This document shows positions 28,263 through 37,961 of a stretch of DNA of 64,000 nucleotides, piece by piece. Made by a program: the position numbers and the translations under genes. The notes beneath the pieces were generated by a model. The model saw only the letters and a program-made list of their open reading frames with translations, was not told where the DNA came from and searched no databases. The first letter of the stretch is position 1. Each line of letters begins with the position of its first letter. The stretch is from Candidatus Thiothrix sulfatifontis (GTDB taxonomy: Bacteria > Pseudomonadota > Gammaproteobacteria > Thiotrichales > Thiotrichaceae), in assembly GCA_022828425.1 (NCBI GenBank), contig CP094685.1:1116001-1180000 (forward strand), given 5' to 3'.

Positions 28263-28895
28263 TTATTTTTTACAGCTAATTGCCGCGCCTTCATTGCCAG
28301 CGTAATGGTTGTCGCTGACGGAACCCCAGCCCAAATTGGTGAACTGGTTGCCGGGATTGGTGTTGGCGGAGTTCGGTGCGGCATTGAAGGCATCGTCTTT
28401 CGCCATCAAGGAAACGCCGTCGACACACCCGTCTGCATTTTGGAAACTGAACACGACTTGTTCTTTGCCTGCTTCCCAGTTGTAGTTACGCGCGCTCGCG
28501 CCTTGCAAACCCACGAAAGAGAAGGAAATGTAGTCGCTTTTCGCGTCTTCTTTCGGCGCATCCACGCGGGAGGCTTCGACCCAGTTAGAACCTTCGACTG
28601 CGCTCGTCAGACCTGTCACGGCAAAGCCGCTGTCGTGTGGGGCTTTGATGGTAACTTGCCCGGTCAAACTGATGTCCGGTTTTGGGGTGACAGACGGTTT
28701 CATAATCACTTGGTAGGTTTTGCCGTCTTCTGCCAAGGCGATTTTGTAAGTGAGAATGTCAGTCGCTGCGGCTTCTGCTTTCGGGGTTTTCGCTACTTTT
28801 GCGGTGTCGGCTGCCATCAGGCTGCCGGTTGTCAAAGCGATAGCCAGTGCGCTGCTCAGTGTCAAAGCGTGGCGTAGGGATTTAGTTGTTTTCAT
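28263..28895 (-). CDS. Secreted single-module A protein
   Basis: 210 residues; second gene of the array. A signal peptide (about 1-29, ending LMAAD) and a Lys/Ala-rich spacer precede one complete module A (about 48-205: [64 protein letters not shown]). Start ATG 28895 follows CTGGAGA. Because it is module A and nothing else, it is the best reference for the module's boundaries. It may be a soluble partner or a polymer subunit for the larger proteins. Confidence 0.85.
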   Translation of the reverse strand: MKTTKSLRHALTLSSALAIALTTGSLMAADTAKVAKTPKAEAAATDILTYKIALAEDGKTYQVIMKPSVTPKPDISLTGQVTIKAPHDSGFAVTGLTSAVEGSNWVEASRVDAPKEDAKSDYISFSFVGLQGASARNYNWEAGKEQVVFSFQNADGCVDGVSLMAKDDAFNAAPNSANTNPGNQFTNLGWGSVSDNHYAGNEGAAISCKK

Positions 28896-29045
28896 TGATA
28901 GTCTCCAGTTGGGTTAGCCCATTGTTATGGTATAGCGATGATAAATGTTTTTAGATGCAAGTTAATTTTTTACTGATAAATGGATATTGTTAACCACGCT
29001 ATCCCTTCGGCTTGAGCTTTAGGGATAGGTGGAAAGGAGATGGCA

Positions 29046-32000
29046 TTATTTGGGAAGTGTGCCGTTCACGATGTAATTAGCGGCAACTGTACTGTTATTG
29101 GGATGTAGCAATACATTTCCTAATAAGATGTTGACGTCATTACTAGGACCGGCGAACAGCGTAATCCCGTCCAAATTCAAGTCAGTTGATATATAACCGT
29201 ACAAACGATAGTTGCTATTAGCCTGACTATTCTTCGTATCACTGAGTACTGTACCCAATACTAAGTTGGTGTCGTTAAATGGACCATTCGCAATGAGTTG
29301 TTGGCTTTGGTTGGCATCACCTGCCCATAATAGCGCAGCCTGAGTGGTTTCTAGGCGTGCATTGTTACCATAGGTTGCCGTTGCGGTGGTGGTGAAATCG
29401 ACCAATGTGGTGGTATCACTCAACCGTATCGTACTGGCATTCATGACACCTAAGTGGTTACGATGACGCACACTCACGAGGTAATCGCCTGCTAAGGTAT
29501 CTTTGAAGATCAGTTTGTTACTGCCAGTCTGTGGGTCAACCAAATCACCGTCGCGTTGTAACATCACTGCTTGAGTCTTGATGATGGTAGCTGGTTGGGT
29601 GGCATCGCGTAAATCGACCAGCATCCAGTCCACTGGTGCGTCCTTGCCTTCAATACCCGCGATAGCAGGGTTTAAGGTTTCGTTGCCGCTGTAACGGATT
29701 AGGCCAAGCGTATAAGGTTGCGCCATTGGAATAATACCTTGAAGACGTAGGTGATCGGTCATCATGCCAGTACCTGCTACATAAGCACCTTGCAGGAAGG
29801 CTCGTACATTCAGGGCAATCTGCTTATCATCTGTGACCGTAATCGTTAGCGTTTGGCTAGATTGTTTGCCATTGGGGTCGGTAGCAGTCACGCTAATCTC
29901 GTAACGGTTATTTTGATCACTATCTGCCGGGTTTTCAAAGTCTGGTGCGTTGGTGAATGTCAGTTTGCCTGTTACCGGGTCTAAGGTGAAAAGGCTGGCA
30001 TCTGCGCCACCACTCATGCTGTAGTTTAAGGTATCACCATCCGGGTCTGTTGCTGTAACGGTTGTGACAGCAGGGGTGTTTTCTTCCACACTCAACGCGG
30101 CTGTGGGTGTACCACCATCGGAGGTAATGATTGGGGCATCATTGGTGTCCTGTACAGTAATGTTCAGCACTTGGGTATCCTGCCCACCTTTGCCGTCATT
30201 AACCAATACCCCAACATTGTAGATATTGTTGTTGTCAGCATCGGTAGGTGTAGTGAATAGCGGTGCTGTGACAAAGGTCAGTACACCTGTCTGTGGATTA
30301 ATGCTGAACAATGTACTGTCTTCACCGCCATTAATGCTGTAAGTCACATTGTCATTATCAGCATCAACCGATATGACGGTTGTGACTGGTGTTGTTTGCT
30401 CTGGCACAGCAAGATCAGCCAATACACCACCACCGTTAGAGGTGATCTGTGGCGCATCATTCGTGTCTTGCACTGTCACCGTCAGGGTTTGTACATCGAA
30501 ACGCCCGTTGCTATCCCTGACGGTGACTTCCACCACATACTGATTATTTTTATCAGCATCGGCTGGTTTTTCATAATCTGGGGCAGTTTTGAACGTTAAG
30601 ACACCTGTATTCGGGTCAACCGCAAACAAGCCGAAATCAGGGCCGCCGGTAATGGAGTAGCTGAGATTATCACCTTGGTCGGGGTCTTCCGCTGTCATGG
30701 TGGTTACATGAAGTTGCTCTTCCGCAACGTTCACCGTGGCTGAAGTAGCACCCTCATGGCTGGTAAAGGCAGGGGGTTCATTGGTATCAATAATCGTCAC
30801 GTTAACGAGTTGAGTGTCTTGTCCGCCTTTGCCATCCACCACCTTGACTTCTACTTGGTAAACGCCATCGCGATCACTGTCTGTGGGTTTTTCAAAATCG
30901 GGCGCTTTGGTGAAGACTAAGTTGCCTGTCACATTATTCACCGCGAACAGTGCAGCGTCTGCGCCGCCACTAATGCTGTAAGTGAGCGTGTCACCGTCAT
31001 CATCCTCAGCATCTACGAGGGTCACGCCGACTTGATTTTCGTCAGATGTCACACTGGCAGTATCCCCAGCACCGTTGGAAATAATCGTTGGTGGGTCGTT
31101 GACGTTGTGAATAACAATAAGCAATGTTTGCTCATCAGTGCCACCTTTGCCATCTTCTACGGTAACGATGACTTCATAGCGGTTATCGTTATTACTGTCT
31201 TGCGGATGTTCAAAATCGGGTGCGATTTTGAAGCTGATTAAACCAGTTACCGGGTCAATTTGGAACAAACCTGCATCAGCACCCCCACCAATGCTGTAAG
31301 TGGGGGTATCACCGTCCTGATCAGTACTCGTAACGGTGGTCACTTCTGTGGTGTTTTCGTCCACAGGCAATTCTGCGCTATCACCGCCGCTATTGGAGGT
31401 AATCACTGGCGCATCGTTAGCATCCGTAACGCTAATCGACAATGTTTGTACATCCGCACCACCCTGCTCATCCGTCACCGTTACGCTAACTTCATACACA
31501 TTGTTCTTATCCGTATCGCTTGGATTTTCAAAGTCAGGCGCATCAATAAACGTGAGTACGCCGGTTGCTGGATCAATACTCAGCAGAGCTGCATCCGCAC
31601 CGCCGCTGATGCTGAAGTCCTGGGTGTCGCCTGCATCCTGATCCTCAGCCGTTACGGTGGTGACAGCGGTCTGGTTTTCAGCCGCTCCTACCGTAGCCGT
31701 ATCACCGCCACCGTTGGAGGTGATGGTTGGCGCTTCGTTGGCATCGGCCACCGTTACCAACAGGGTTTGCACATCTGTGCCACCATTACTGTCGGATACC
31801 GTGACGGCGATCTCATACACGTTGTCGCTAGCGGCGCTTGTGCCACCTGCTATATCAGTCGGGTTCTCGAAGTCCGGGGCTGTCACAAAGGTCAGCGTGC
31901 CTGTAGCTGGATCAATGGCAAACAAGCCTGCATCTACACCGCCACTAATGCTATAGGTGAGGATGTTGGCAGTATCCTGGTCAGCACCGATTACGGTGGT

Positions 32001-35000
32001 TACGGCTATAGTATTTTCATTCACGTTAAGGGCTGCGGTATCGCCGCCACCATCAGAGGTAATGGCAGGGGGTTCGTTGACGTTACCGACCGTGACGCTC
32101 AGGGTTTGTACATCAGTGCCACCATTGCCGTCATCGGAGGTGACCTCGATTTCATACACGTTGTCGCCAGTAGCAGATGTGCCACCAGCTACGTCAGTTG
32201 GATTTTCGAAGTCTGGCGCAGCGGTAAAGGTCAATGCCCCAGTGGCAGGGTCAATGGTAAACAGGGCAGCATCCACACCGCCAGTAATACTGTAAACAGG
32301 TGTATCGCCATCCTGATCCGTACTGGTGGCTGTGGTTACTACGGTGGTGTTCTCATCCACGTGTACGTTGGCGGTGGCTGCACCACCATCGGAGGTAATG
32401 ACAGGTGCGTCATTGATGTCGTTGACAGTGATGGTCAGTGTTTGCAAGTCGAACAGGCTGTTGGCATCATCGGCCATGACCTGCACAACGTAAGTATTGT
32501 TGCCATCACTGTCACTCGGGTTTTCAAAGTCCGGTGTGGTCTTGAAGCGCAGTTCGCCCGTGACAGGATCAATGCTAAACAGGTTTGCATCACTTCCGCC
32601 ATTGATGGTGTAGGTAATCGTATCGCCAGCATCCGGATCAGCAGACGTCACTGTCGTTACAGCAGTGGCGTTTTCATCGTGAGTCAGGGCAGCAGTGTCA
32701 CTGGCACCATCAGAAGAAATGACAGGCGCTTCATTGGTGTTGGTCACGACGACTTGCAGCGACTGGCTGTCGGTATGGTCAGGTGCGGTGTTGTCCGTCA
32801 CCGTGATGACCAGCTCGTACTTGTTGTTGCCATCGGCATCGGCTGGGCTTTCAAAGCTCGGTGCGCTCAGGAAGCTCAGTTCGCCGGTATCCGGGTCAAT
32901 GGTAAAGAGTGCTGCATCAGTTCCACCCGTAATGGCGAAGCTCAGGGTATCCGGGTCTGGGTCGTTTGCGTCGATATCCGTGACAAACGCCTGATTTTCC
33001 GGGATCTGGGCGATGGTGCTGATAATGCTGGGCGGGCTGGTTTCCACCACGTTGGTGACCACGATGACTTCCACCTGCTGGGTGCACAGGTTGGTGCTGT
33101 CACAAACCTCGGTCATGATGATGTAGGCGTTGTCAGCGTTGGCATCCAGCGGATTTTCGTAATCAGGTGGCGTGTTGAAAGTGATTGCACCGGTATTCGG
33201 ATTAATCGTGAACAGGCCGCCATCGTACAGCGGTTTCAGGTTGTACGTCAGGCCAGCGTTTTCAGTATCACCATCAGGGTCGGTGGATTGTACGTCCAGT
33301 GCTGTACCAGTGCCGTTTTCAGGGTAGGTAACGTTGTTGATGGAGGTAATGACCGGTGGGTCATCCACAGGCGTAATGGTGATGTCGACGGTTGCAGTCG
33401 CAGTGCCACCGTTTCCGTCTGTAATTGCGTAAACGAAACTGTCAGTGCCGTTGTAATTCTGTTCAGGAGTATAGGTGTAAGTGCCATTACTGTTCAGAGC
33501 CAAGATGCCGTGCACAGGTAGCGTGACAGGTGTTGTTGTTGCCGTTAGGGTATTACCGTCCACGTCGCTATCGTTGATCAGGATGGTCGAACCATGCAGG
33601 ACAACATCTTCCGCCGTGGTGGCGCTGTCATTGACGGCAACCGGATTATCGTTGACCGGATTAACCGTGATGGTGACTGTCGCGGTATCTGTTCCGCCCT
33701 TACCGTCGGAAACTTCGTATTCAAAGCTGTCTGTGCCATGGAAATCCTGATCCGGCGTATAGATGTAACTGCCATTCGGATTGATAAGCACAGAGCCATT
33801 GGTCGGGTCGGTCACCGGCGTGGTGTTGATAGTCACCGTGTCGCCATCAATATCGCTGTCGTTGGTTAGTACGGTGGAGCCATTGAAAGGAATGTCTTCC
33901 TGGGTGGTGCCGTTGTCATTGGTGGCTACTGGCGGGTCATTGACCGGGGTAACCGTGATGGTGACAGTCGCAGTAGCTGTGCCACCGTTACCATCGGAAA
34001 TTGCATAAACAAAGCTGTCAGCACCGTTGAAGTTCGGGTTGGGTGTGTATGTGTATGTGCCATTGGCATTGATAACCACCGAGCCGTTGTTTGGGCCGGT
34101 TGTTGGTGTTGTGTTAATAGTCAGCGTGTCGTTATCAATATCACTATCATTGACCAGTAGGGTAGTGCCATTGAACGGAATATCTTCCTGGGTGGTGCCG
34201 CTGTCATTGGTGGCCACTGGCGGGGTGTTGAAATCATCGTTGACGATGGTGTAAGTGCTTTGATCAATAGTTGTGCCGTTAGCGTTGGCATCATCGATGG
34301 CAATATTAGCAGGGTTTTGCAGTGTCAGGATGAGAGTATCATCACTTTCCACCACACTTTCATTCGTAATGGTCAGACCAGGGATAGGAATCTGGGTGTC
34401 GGCATAGTTGCCTGCTGGAATGGTGATGCTAATGGGGCCAGTTGCTGGACTGTAGTCTGTGCCGCTCACAGCCGTACCGCTGAGTGCCACTTCCACCGTT
34501 GCATCTGTTAGCAAATTGCCGCTTACTACCAGGACAGGCAGATTGCCACCACTTGCTTCGGCATCGGAAGCTGTGGCTACAGATAGCTCCACCGCTGGAG
34601 CAAGGTTGAGGACGGTACTTTCGTAATCGCGGTAGGCAAACCACCAGGTGTTGATGGTGTTCAGGTCACCATAGGGGTTGAGGCTCCATGTGCGGCGCAG
34701 GGTGTTACCTGCGTCAACGTTTACCTGCCCTCTGTCTGGCGTACTGCCGGGGTCATCCAAAATGTTTGAGTCATCCCAGAACAACAGGTTTGGCCCTGAC
34801 GAGCCACCACTGGTTTGAGTGAAAACCTCAAAACCATTGTCCAACCCTTCAACGTCGTAAGCAGTAAAATGGGTTTCACCCTGGGTATAGGCAATTTTGA
34901 CATCAATTGGGAAACTGGATTTTGCTACTTTATTTCCTGCGCCATCCTTACCGTCCCATGGTACGGAATCTACACCAGCGGTAACATTCTCAATCAAACG

Positions 35001-36122
35001 ACGGTCAATGCCAGCGGTATATGAGCCATCCTTGTTGATATCCAGTACGACTTCGACTGAACCAGGCTGGGTAGCTTCTATTTTGATGCTGGCGTTGTTG
35101 GTGTCATTTATGGAGAGTGGCAGGTTCTGTAATGAGCCATCCACGCCTAATGGATAAATATTGGTATCCGGTGGGTTCAGGAATATCTTGTGTTGGGGGG
35201 TGCCACTATTGACGTCATTTACAGATTTACGGTCTGTTGCCTTATTGCCGCTTGAGCCGGTACCTGTGTTGTTAAATGAGAACTGGCCTTGCAGTGGACG
35301 CAGACCAGAGCCTAGAAAGTTAATCATGGTGACAAAGTTGTTGCTGTCGTAAGCATACATACTGCCGTTGAATGGTGTGCCGAAAGGGGCACTTGGGAAA
35401 ACCGCCGGGTCATTCGTCCGCACCCCCCAAGATTTAGACCACACACGTCCATCAAGTGCTTGGGGTGATCCTCCTTTCGTCGCTACAGTAATATCAAACC
35501 ATTTGATATTCATTGCGTTGCTTGGGGCATAACCGGATTCGGTATATGAACCAGCAGAGGCTGCATTATCGTTGAGGTCAAACTCAATGTAGTAATCGCC
35601 TGCCCCTTTTCCTGCTATCGCGGGGTCGAATGTCCAGTTCCCCGACGTTGAATAGCCAGCAGGATCCAAGGCACTTGGCCCGGCAACTGCCTGAGCATGG
35701 CTGGTAATATTTGCTTGCGCCCCACCCGCCAGCGACGAACCATGCACGACAGAACCATCGGGTGCCACAATACGCCAATAAAAGTTGAAATCTATATCAT
35801 TGCCTGCATTGCCAGTGAGTTTGCCGAGGCCAACGTAAACAATTTCGTTCGCTGGATCAGCAATATGGATATGCAGACGCCGCTCTTTTGGTTGCTCATA
35901 TCCGGCAAATGGGTAGGCGGAACCACCATTGCTCTCCATTGCTCCTAATGCGGCGAAGTGGCTGGAAGACGGAGCCCACTGCTTTGTGCCCTCGGCAAAA
36001 GCAGGTGAAACCAAAACAGCACCACTCACGGTAAGCCCTAACGCCAAGCGTATGCAGCGCGTGAAAGCAGACAGCGGTTGTGCCACGAATGTTGTGTGCG
36101 ATTGAGTAGTAGAACCCTTCAT
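29046..36122 (-). CDS. Giant cadherin-repeat surface protein with C-terminal R module
   Basis: 2358 residues; first gene of the array. A long signal peptide (about 1-43, ending SPAFA) precedes an N-terminal domain (45-570) that I do not recognise, with repeated beta-rich and D/N-rich segments. A Calx-beta-like domain lies at about 575-672. Three cadherin-like Ig repeats (about 675-955; PPVATND, TQEDIPFNG, DSFVYAISDGNGG) are followed by eleven cadherin repeats of about 105 residues (ENTTAVTTV, DQDGDT, YSISGGADAALF, IDPATGVLTF, PDFENPTD). Module R fills about 2113-2358 ([39 protein letters not shown]). Inferred to be a calcium-stiffened adhesin or sheath component. Confidence 0.87.
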   Translation of the reverse strand: MKGSTTQSHTTFVAQPLSAFTRCIRLALGLTVSGAVLVSPAFAEGTKQWAPSSSHFAALGAMESNGGSAYPFAGYEQPKERRLHIHIADPANEIVYVGLGKLTGNAGNDIDFNFYWRIVAPDGSVVHGSSLAGGAQANITSHAQAVAGPSALDPAGYSTSGNWTFDPAIAGKGAGDYYIEFDLNDNAASAGSYTESGYAPSNAMNIKWFDITVATKGGSPQALDGRVWSKSWGVRTNDPAVFPSAPFGTPFNGSMYAYDSNNFVTMINFLGSGLRPLQGQFSFNNTGTGSSGNKATDRKSVNDVNSGTPQHKIFLNPPDTNIYPLGVDGSLQNLPLSINDTNNASIKIEATQPGSVEVVLDINKDGSYTAGIDRRLIENVTAGVDSVPWDGKDGAGNKVAKSSFPIDVKIAYTQGETHFTAYDVEGLDNGFEVFTQTSGGSSGPNLLFWDDSNILDDPGSTPDRGQVNVDAGNTLRRTWSLNPYGDLNTINTWWFAYRDYESTVLNLAPAVELSVATASDAEASGGNLPVLVVSGNLLTDATVEVALSGTAVSGTDYSPATGPISITIPAGNYADTQIPIPGLTITNESVVESDDTLILTLQNPANIAIDDANANGTTIDQSTYTIVNDDFNTPPVATNDSGTTQEDIPFNGTTLLVNDSDIDNDTLTINTTPTTGPNNGSVVINANGTYTYTPNPNFNGADSFVYAISDGNGGTATATVTITVTPVNDPPVATNDNGTTQEDIPFNGSTVLTNDSDIDGDTVTINTTPVTDPTNGSVLINPNGSYIYTPDQDFHGTDSFEYEVSDGKGGTDTATVTITVNPVNDNPVAVNDSATTAEDVVLHGSTILINDSDVDGNTLTATTTPVTLPVHGILALNSNGTYTYTPEQNYNGTDSFVYAITDGNGGTATATVDITITPVDDPPVITSINNVTYPENGTGTALDVQSTDPDGDTENAGLTYNLKPLYDGGLFTINPNTGAITFNTPPDYENPLDANADNAYIIMTEVCDSTNLCTQQVEVIVVTNVVETSPPSIISTIAQIPENQAFVTDIDANDPDPDTLSFAITGGTDAALFTIDPDTGELSFLSAPSFESPADADGNNKYELVITVTDNTAPDHTDSQSLQVVVTNTNEAPVISSDGASDTAALTHDENATAVTTVTSADPDAGDTITYTINGGSDANLFSIDPVTGELRFKTTPDFENPSDSDGNNTYVVQVMADDANSLFDLQTLTITVNDINDAPVITSDGGAATANVHVDENTTVVTTATSTDQDGDTPVYSITGGVDAALFTIDPATGALTFTAAPDFENPTDVAGGTSATGDNVYEIEVTSDDGNGGTDVQTLSVTVGNVNEPPAITSDGGGDTAALNVNENTIAVTTVIGADQDTANILTYSISGGVDAGLFAIDPATGTLTFVTAPDFENPTDIAGGTSAASDNVYEIAVTVSDSNGGTDVQTLLVTVADANEAPTITSNGGGDTATVGAAENQTAVTTVTAEDQDAGDTQDFSISGGADAALLSIDPATGVLTFIDAPDFENPSDTDKNNVYEVSVTVTDEQGGADVQTLSISVTDANDAPVITSNSGGDSAELPVDENTTEVTTVTSTDQDGDTPTYSIGGGADAGLFQIDPVTGLISFKIAPDFEHPQDSNNDNRYEVIVTVEDGKGGTDEQTLLIVIHNVNDPPTIISNGAGDTASVTSDENQVGVTLVDAEDDDGDTLTYSISGGADAALFAVNNVTGNLVFTKAPDFEKPTDSDRDGVYQVEVKVVDGKGGQDTQLVNVTIIDTNEPPAFTSHEGATSATVNVAEEQLHVTTMTAEDPDQGDNLSYSITGGPDFGLFAVDPNTGVLTFKTAPDYEKPADADKNNQYVVEVTVRDSNGRFDVQTLTVTVQDTNDAPQITSNGGGVLADLAVPEQTTPVTTVISVDADNDNVTYSINGGEDSTLFSINPQTGVLTFVTAPLFTTPTDADNNNIYNVGVLVNDGKGGQDTQVLNITVQDTNDAPIITSDGGTPTAALSVEENTPAVTTVTATDPDGDTLNYSMSGGADASLFTLDPVTGKLTFTNAPDFENPADSDQNNRYEISVTATDPNGKQSSQTLTITVTDDKQIALNVRAFLQGAYVAGTGMMTDHLRLQGIIPMAQPYTLGLIRYSGNETLNPAIAGIEGKDAPVDWMLVDLRDATQPATIIKTQAVMLQRDGDLVDPQTGSNKLIFKDTLAGDYLVSVRHRNHLGVMNASTIRLSDTTTLVDFTTTATATYGNNARLETTQAALLWAGDANQSQQLIANGPFNDTNLVLGTVLSDTKNSQANSNYRLYGYISTDLNLDGITLFAGPSNDVNILLGNVLLHPNNSTVAANYIVNGTLPK

Positions 36123-36338
36123 CAGGAAGTCCCCCGGTTAGCGTATTTGTTATTAATTTATATACAGTCAAAATGAGTGTTTGCGCATTACGGGTTTGGT
36201 AACTGCGCAATATTACTAGTACATAATCCATAAAATTAATCTTGGCGGCAATGAAAAGCAGATTAGCGGGAAAGAATGTGGTGGGCGGCGGTTTTATGAC
36301 GGTGTGCTACAATCGCCGCATTCAATAAACACGAACGG

Positions 36339-36884
36339 ATGACGATGAGCACACACACCTCGAATCATGACGACCAGCCACCCAAAAAACGCCGTTGGCC
36401 ACGCTGGTTGCTAGAAGCCCTGATTATCCTCGCGATCATTTTCGGGGTGCGCACTTGGCAGCAGCGCGGAATGCTCGACGGCGAAGCCCCGGATTTTGAG
36501 CGTACTGCCTTGAATGGTGACGTCATCCACCTTGATAATTACCGTGGCAAGCCCGTATTGCTGCACTTTTGGGCAAGTTGGTGTCCGATGTGCGAATTGG
36601 AACAAGGCAGCATTAGCGGCATTGCCAAAGACTGGAAAGTGATCACGATTGCGTTTCAATCGGGCGGTGCTGAGGAAGTGCAGCGTTACATGGAACGCGA
36701 AAAAATCACCGAGTGGGTCACGATTGTGGATGAAGACGGTTCATTATCGGGGCAATACGGCATCAAAGGCGTACCTACCAGTTACGTGCTGGATGAGGAA
36801 GGCATCATTCGTTTCCGTGAAGTCGGGCTAACCTCCGGTTGGGGTTTACGCTTACGTCTGTGGATGGCGGACTGGTTGGTTTAA
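36339..36884 (+). CDS. Membrane-anchored thioredoxin, ScsD/TlpA-like
   Basis: 181 residues. A basic cytoplasmic N-terminus is followed by one transmembrane helix (about 26-40, LLEALIILAIIFGV) and a periplasmic thioredoxin fold with FWASWCPMCELEQ (CPMC) and cis-Pro GVPTSYV. The CPMC motif and layout resemble ScsD or other TlpA-family reductases, which usually receive electrons from a DsbD-type protein. The convergent SafE/DsbD_2-like gene overlaps its stop by four bases. It is divergent from the giant cadherin gene across 216 bases that hold both promoters. Confidence 0.85.
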   Translation: MTMSTHTSNHDDQPPKKRRWPRWLLEALIILAIIFGVRTWQQRGMLDGEAPDFERTALNGDVIHLDNYRGKPVLLHFWASWCPMCELEQGSISGIAKDWKVITIAFQSGGAEEVQRYMEREKITEWVTIVDEDGSLSGQYGIKGVPTSYVLDEEGIIRFREVGLTSGWGLRLRLWMADWLV

Positions 36885-37576
36885 AACGCTTGCCATAACA
36901 ATAACAATCCCAGCCCCACTACCAGCAAACCGGCGACCCGTTTGACGGTTTGGTTGCGGGTAAATTTTGCAAGCTTCGCCGCCGCCGCGCCCATCAGCAA
37001 CAGGTTCGGCAACGTCCCCAACCCAAACGCCAGCATTAGCAACGCACCCTTGGCGACACTGCCCGCCGATAACGTCCAAATCAGCACGCTGTACACCAAG
37101 CCGCACGGCAACCAGCCCCACACAAATCCCAGTGGCAACGCTTTCGCAGGGGAATTCACCGGCATGAAACGCCGCCCCAACGGTTCAATGTGCCGCCATA
37201 AGGTGCGCCCCGCGTTTTCCACTTGCGCCACACCTGCCCAGATACCCGCCAAATACAATCCCAGCGCGATGGTAAATAAGGCAGCGAACACTTGCAGACC
37301 GTGCTGCATACTGTCCAACCCGCCCAATGACAGGAATGCCGCGCCTATACCGCCAGCCAATGCCCCCGCAAGCGTATACCCGCCGATACGCCCGGTGTTG
37401 TACGCCAGCAAGATGGGGAATAGGGTAGCAGGATGATTGCGTTGGGCGGCGGGCAAGCTAAACGTCAAGGCGCTGACAATGCCGCCACACATGCCGAGGC
37501 AGTGGACACCGCCCAGCAACCCGACCAGAAAAGCCGCCAAGTAACTGGAATGGTTTAACCAATCCCATGCCATCAA
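36881..37576 (-). CDS. TauE/SafE-like (DsbD_2) membrane protein
   Basis: 231 residues, about six transmembrane helices. GGVHCLGMCGG near residue 22 and GWLPCGLVYSVL near residue 154 are the paired Cys motifs of the DsbD_2/CcdA-like family, sometimes annotated as sulfite exporter TauE/SafE. It may pass electrons across the inner membrane to periplasmic thioredoxins such as the convergent ScsD-like protein, or act in copper/cytochrome assembly. Its start overlaps the hspQ stop (ATGA), so hspQ and this gene are coupled. Confidence 0.83.
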   Translation of the reverse strand: MMAWDWLNHSSYLAAFLVGLLGGVHCLGMCGGIVSALTFSLPAAQRNHPATLFPILLAYNTGRIGGYTLAGALAGGIGAAFLSLGGLDSMQHGLQVFAALFTIALGLYLAGIWAGVAQVENAGRTLWRHIEPLGRRFMPVNSPAKALPLGFVWGWLPCGLVYSVLIWTLSAGSVAKGALLMLAFGLGTLPNLLLMGAAAAKLAKFTRNQTVKRVAGLLVVGLGLLLLWQAF

Positions 37577-37896
37577 TTCAGCGTCTGCCGTGCCTGATAA
37601 TGGTCGCCCGCAAAGCCGGTGAAAAAGTTTTCCAGCAAGGGGTGTTCAACGGGTTCGACCGTTTCCTCGGCTTCCAGATTGCGTTCGGCAACGTAAGCAA
37701 CGCGCCCATCTTGGTCAATCAAGACGTGATACCACGGCTCTTCTTTGGTTGGGCTACCGGCTTCCACGTTTTTCTGAAACCATTCTTCGGTGCCTTTGAA
37801 ATCGGGATCAACGTCAAAAATGACGCCACGATAGTTAAACAGGCGGTGGTGAATCACCTGACCAATGCCGAATGACGCGGTTCTTTCTTCCATCAT
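37573..37896 (-). CDS. hspQ: Heat shock protein HspQ
   Basis: 107 residues, matching HspQ/YccV. Motifs seen: FGIGQVIHHRLFNYRGVIFDVDP, the EWY-like WYHVLIDQ strand and YVAERNLE. In E. coli HspQ binds hemimethylated DNA and modulates Lon proteolysis. Start taken at ATG 37896; ATG 37893 is equally possible. Confidence 0.95.
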   Translation of the reverse strand: MMEERTASFGIGQVIHHRLFNYRGVIFDVDPDFKGTEEWFQKNVEAGSPTKEEPWYHVLIDQDGRVAYVAERNLEAEETVEPVEHPLLENFFTGFAGDHYQARQTLN

Positions 37897-37961
37897 GACA
37901 ATTCCTCAACATTTTTCATAATCCTAGGCTATCACCAATATGCGGCTACTGCGGGCGAATA

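Noticed and set aside
31260..33521. 753-codon plus-strand open frame opposite the cadherin repeats
   Set aside because: Its periodicity follows the cadherin repeats on the other strand and it has no independent features, so it is a shadow frame.
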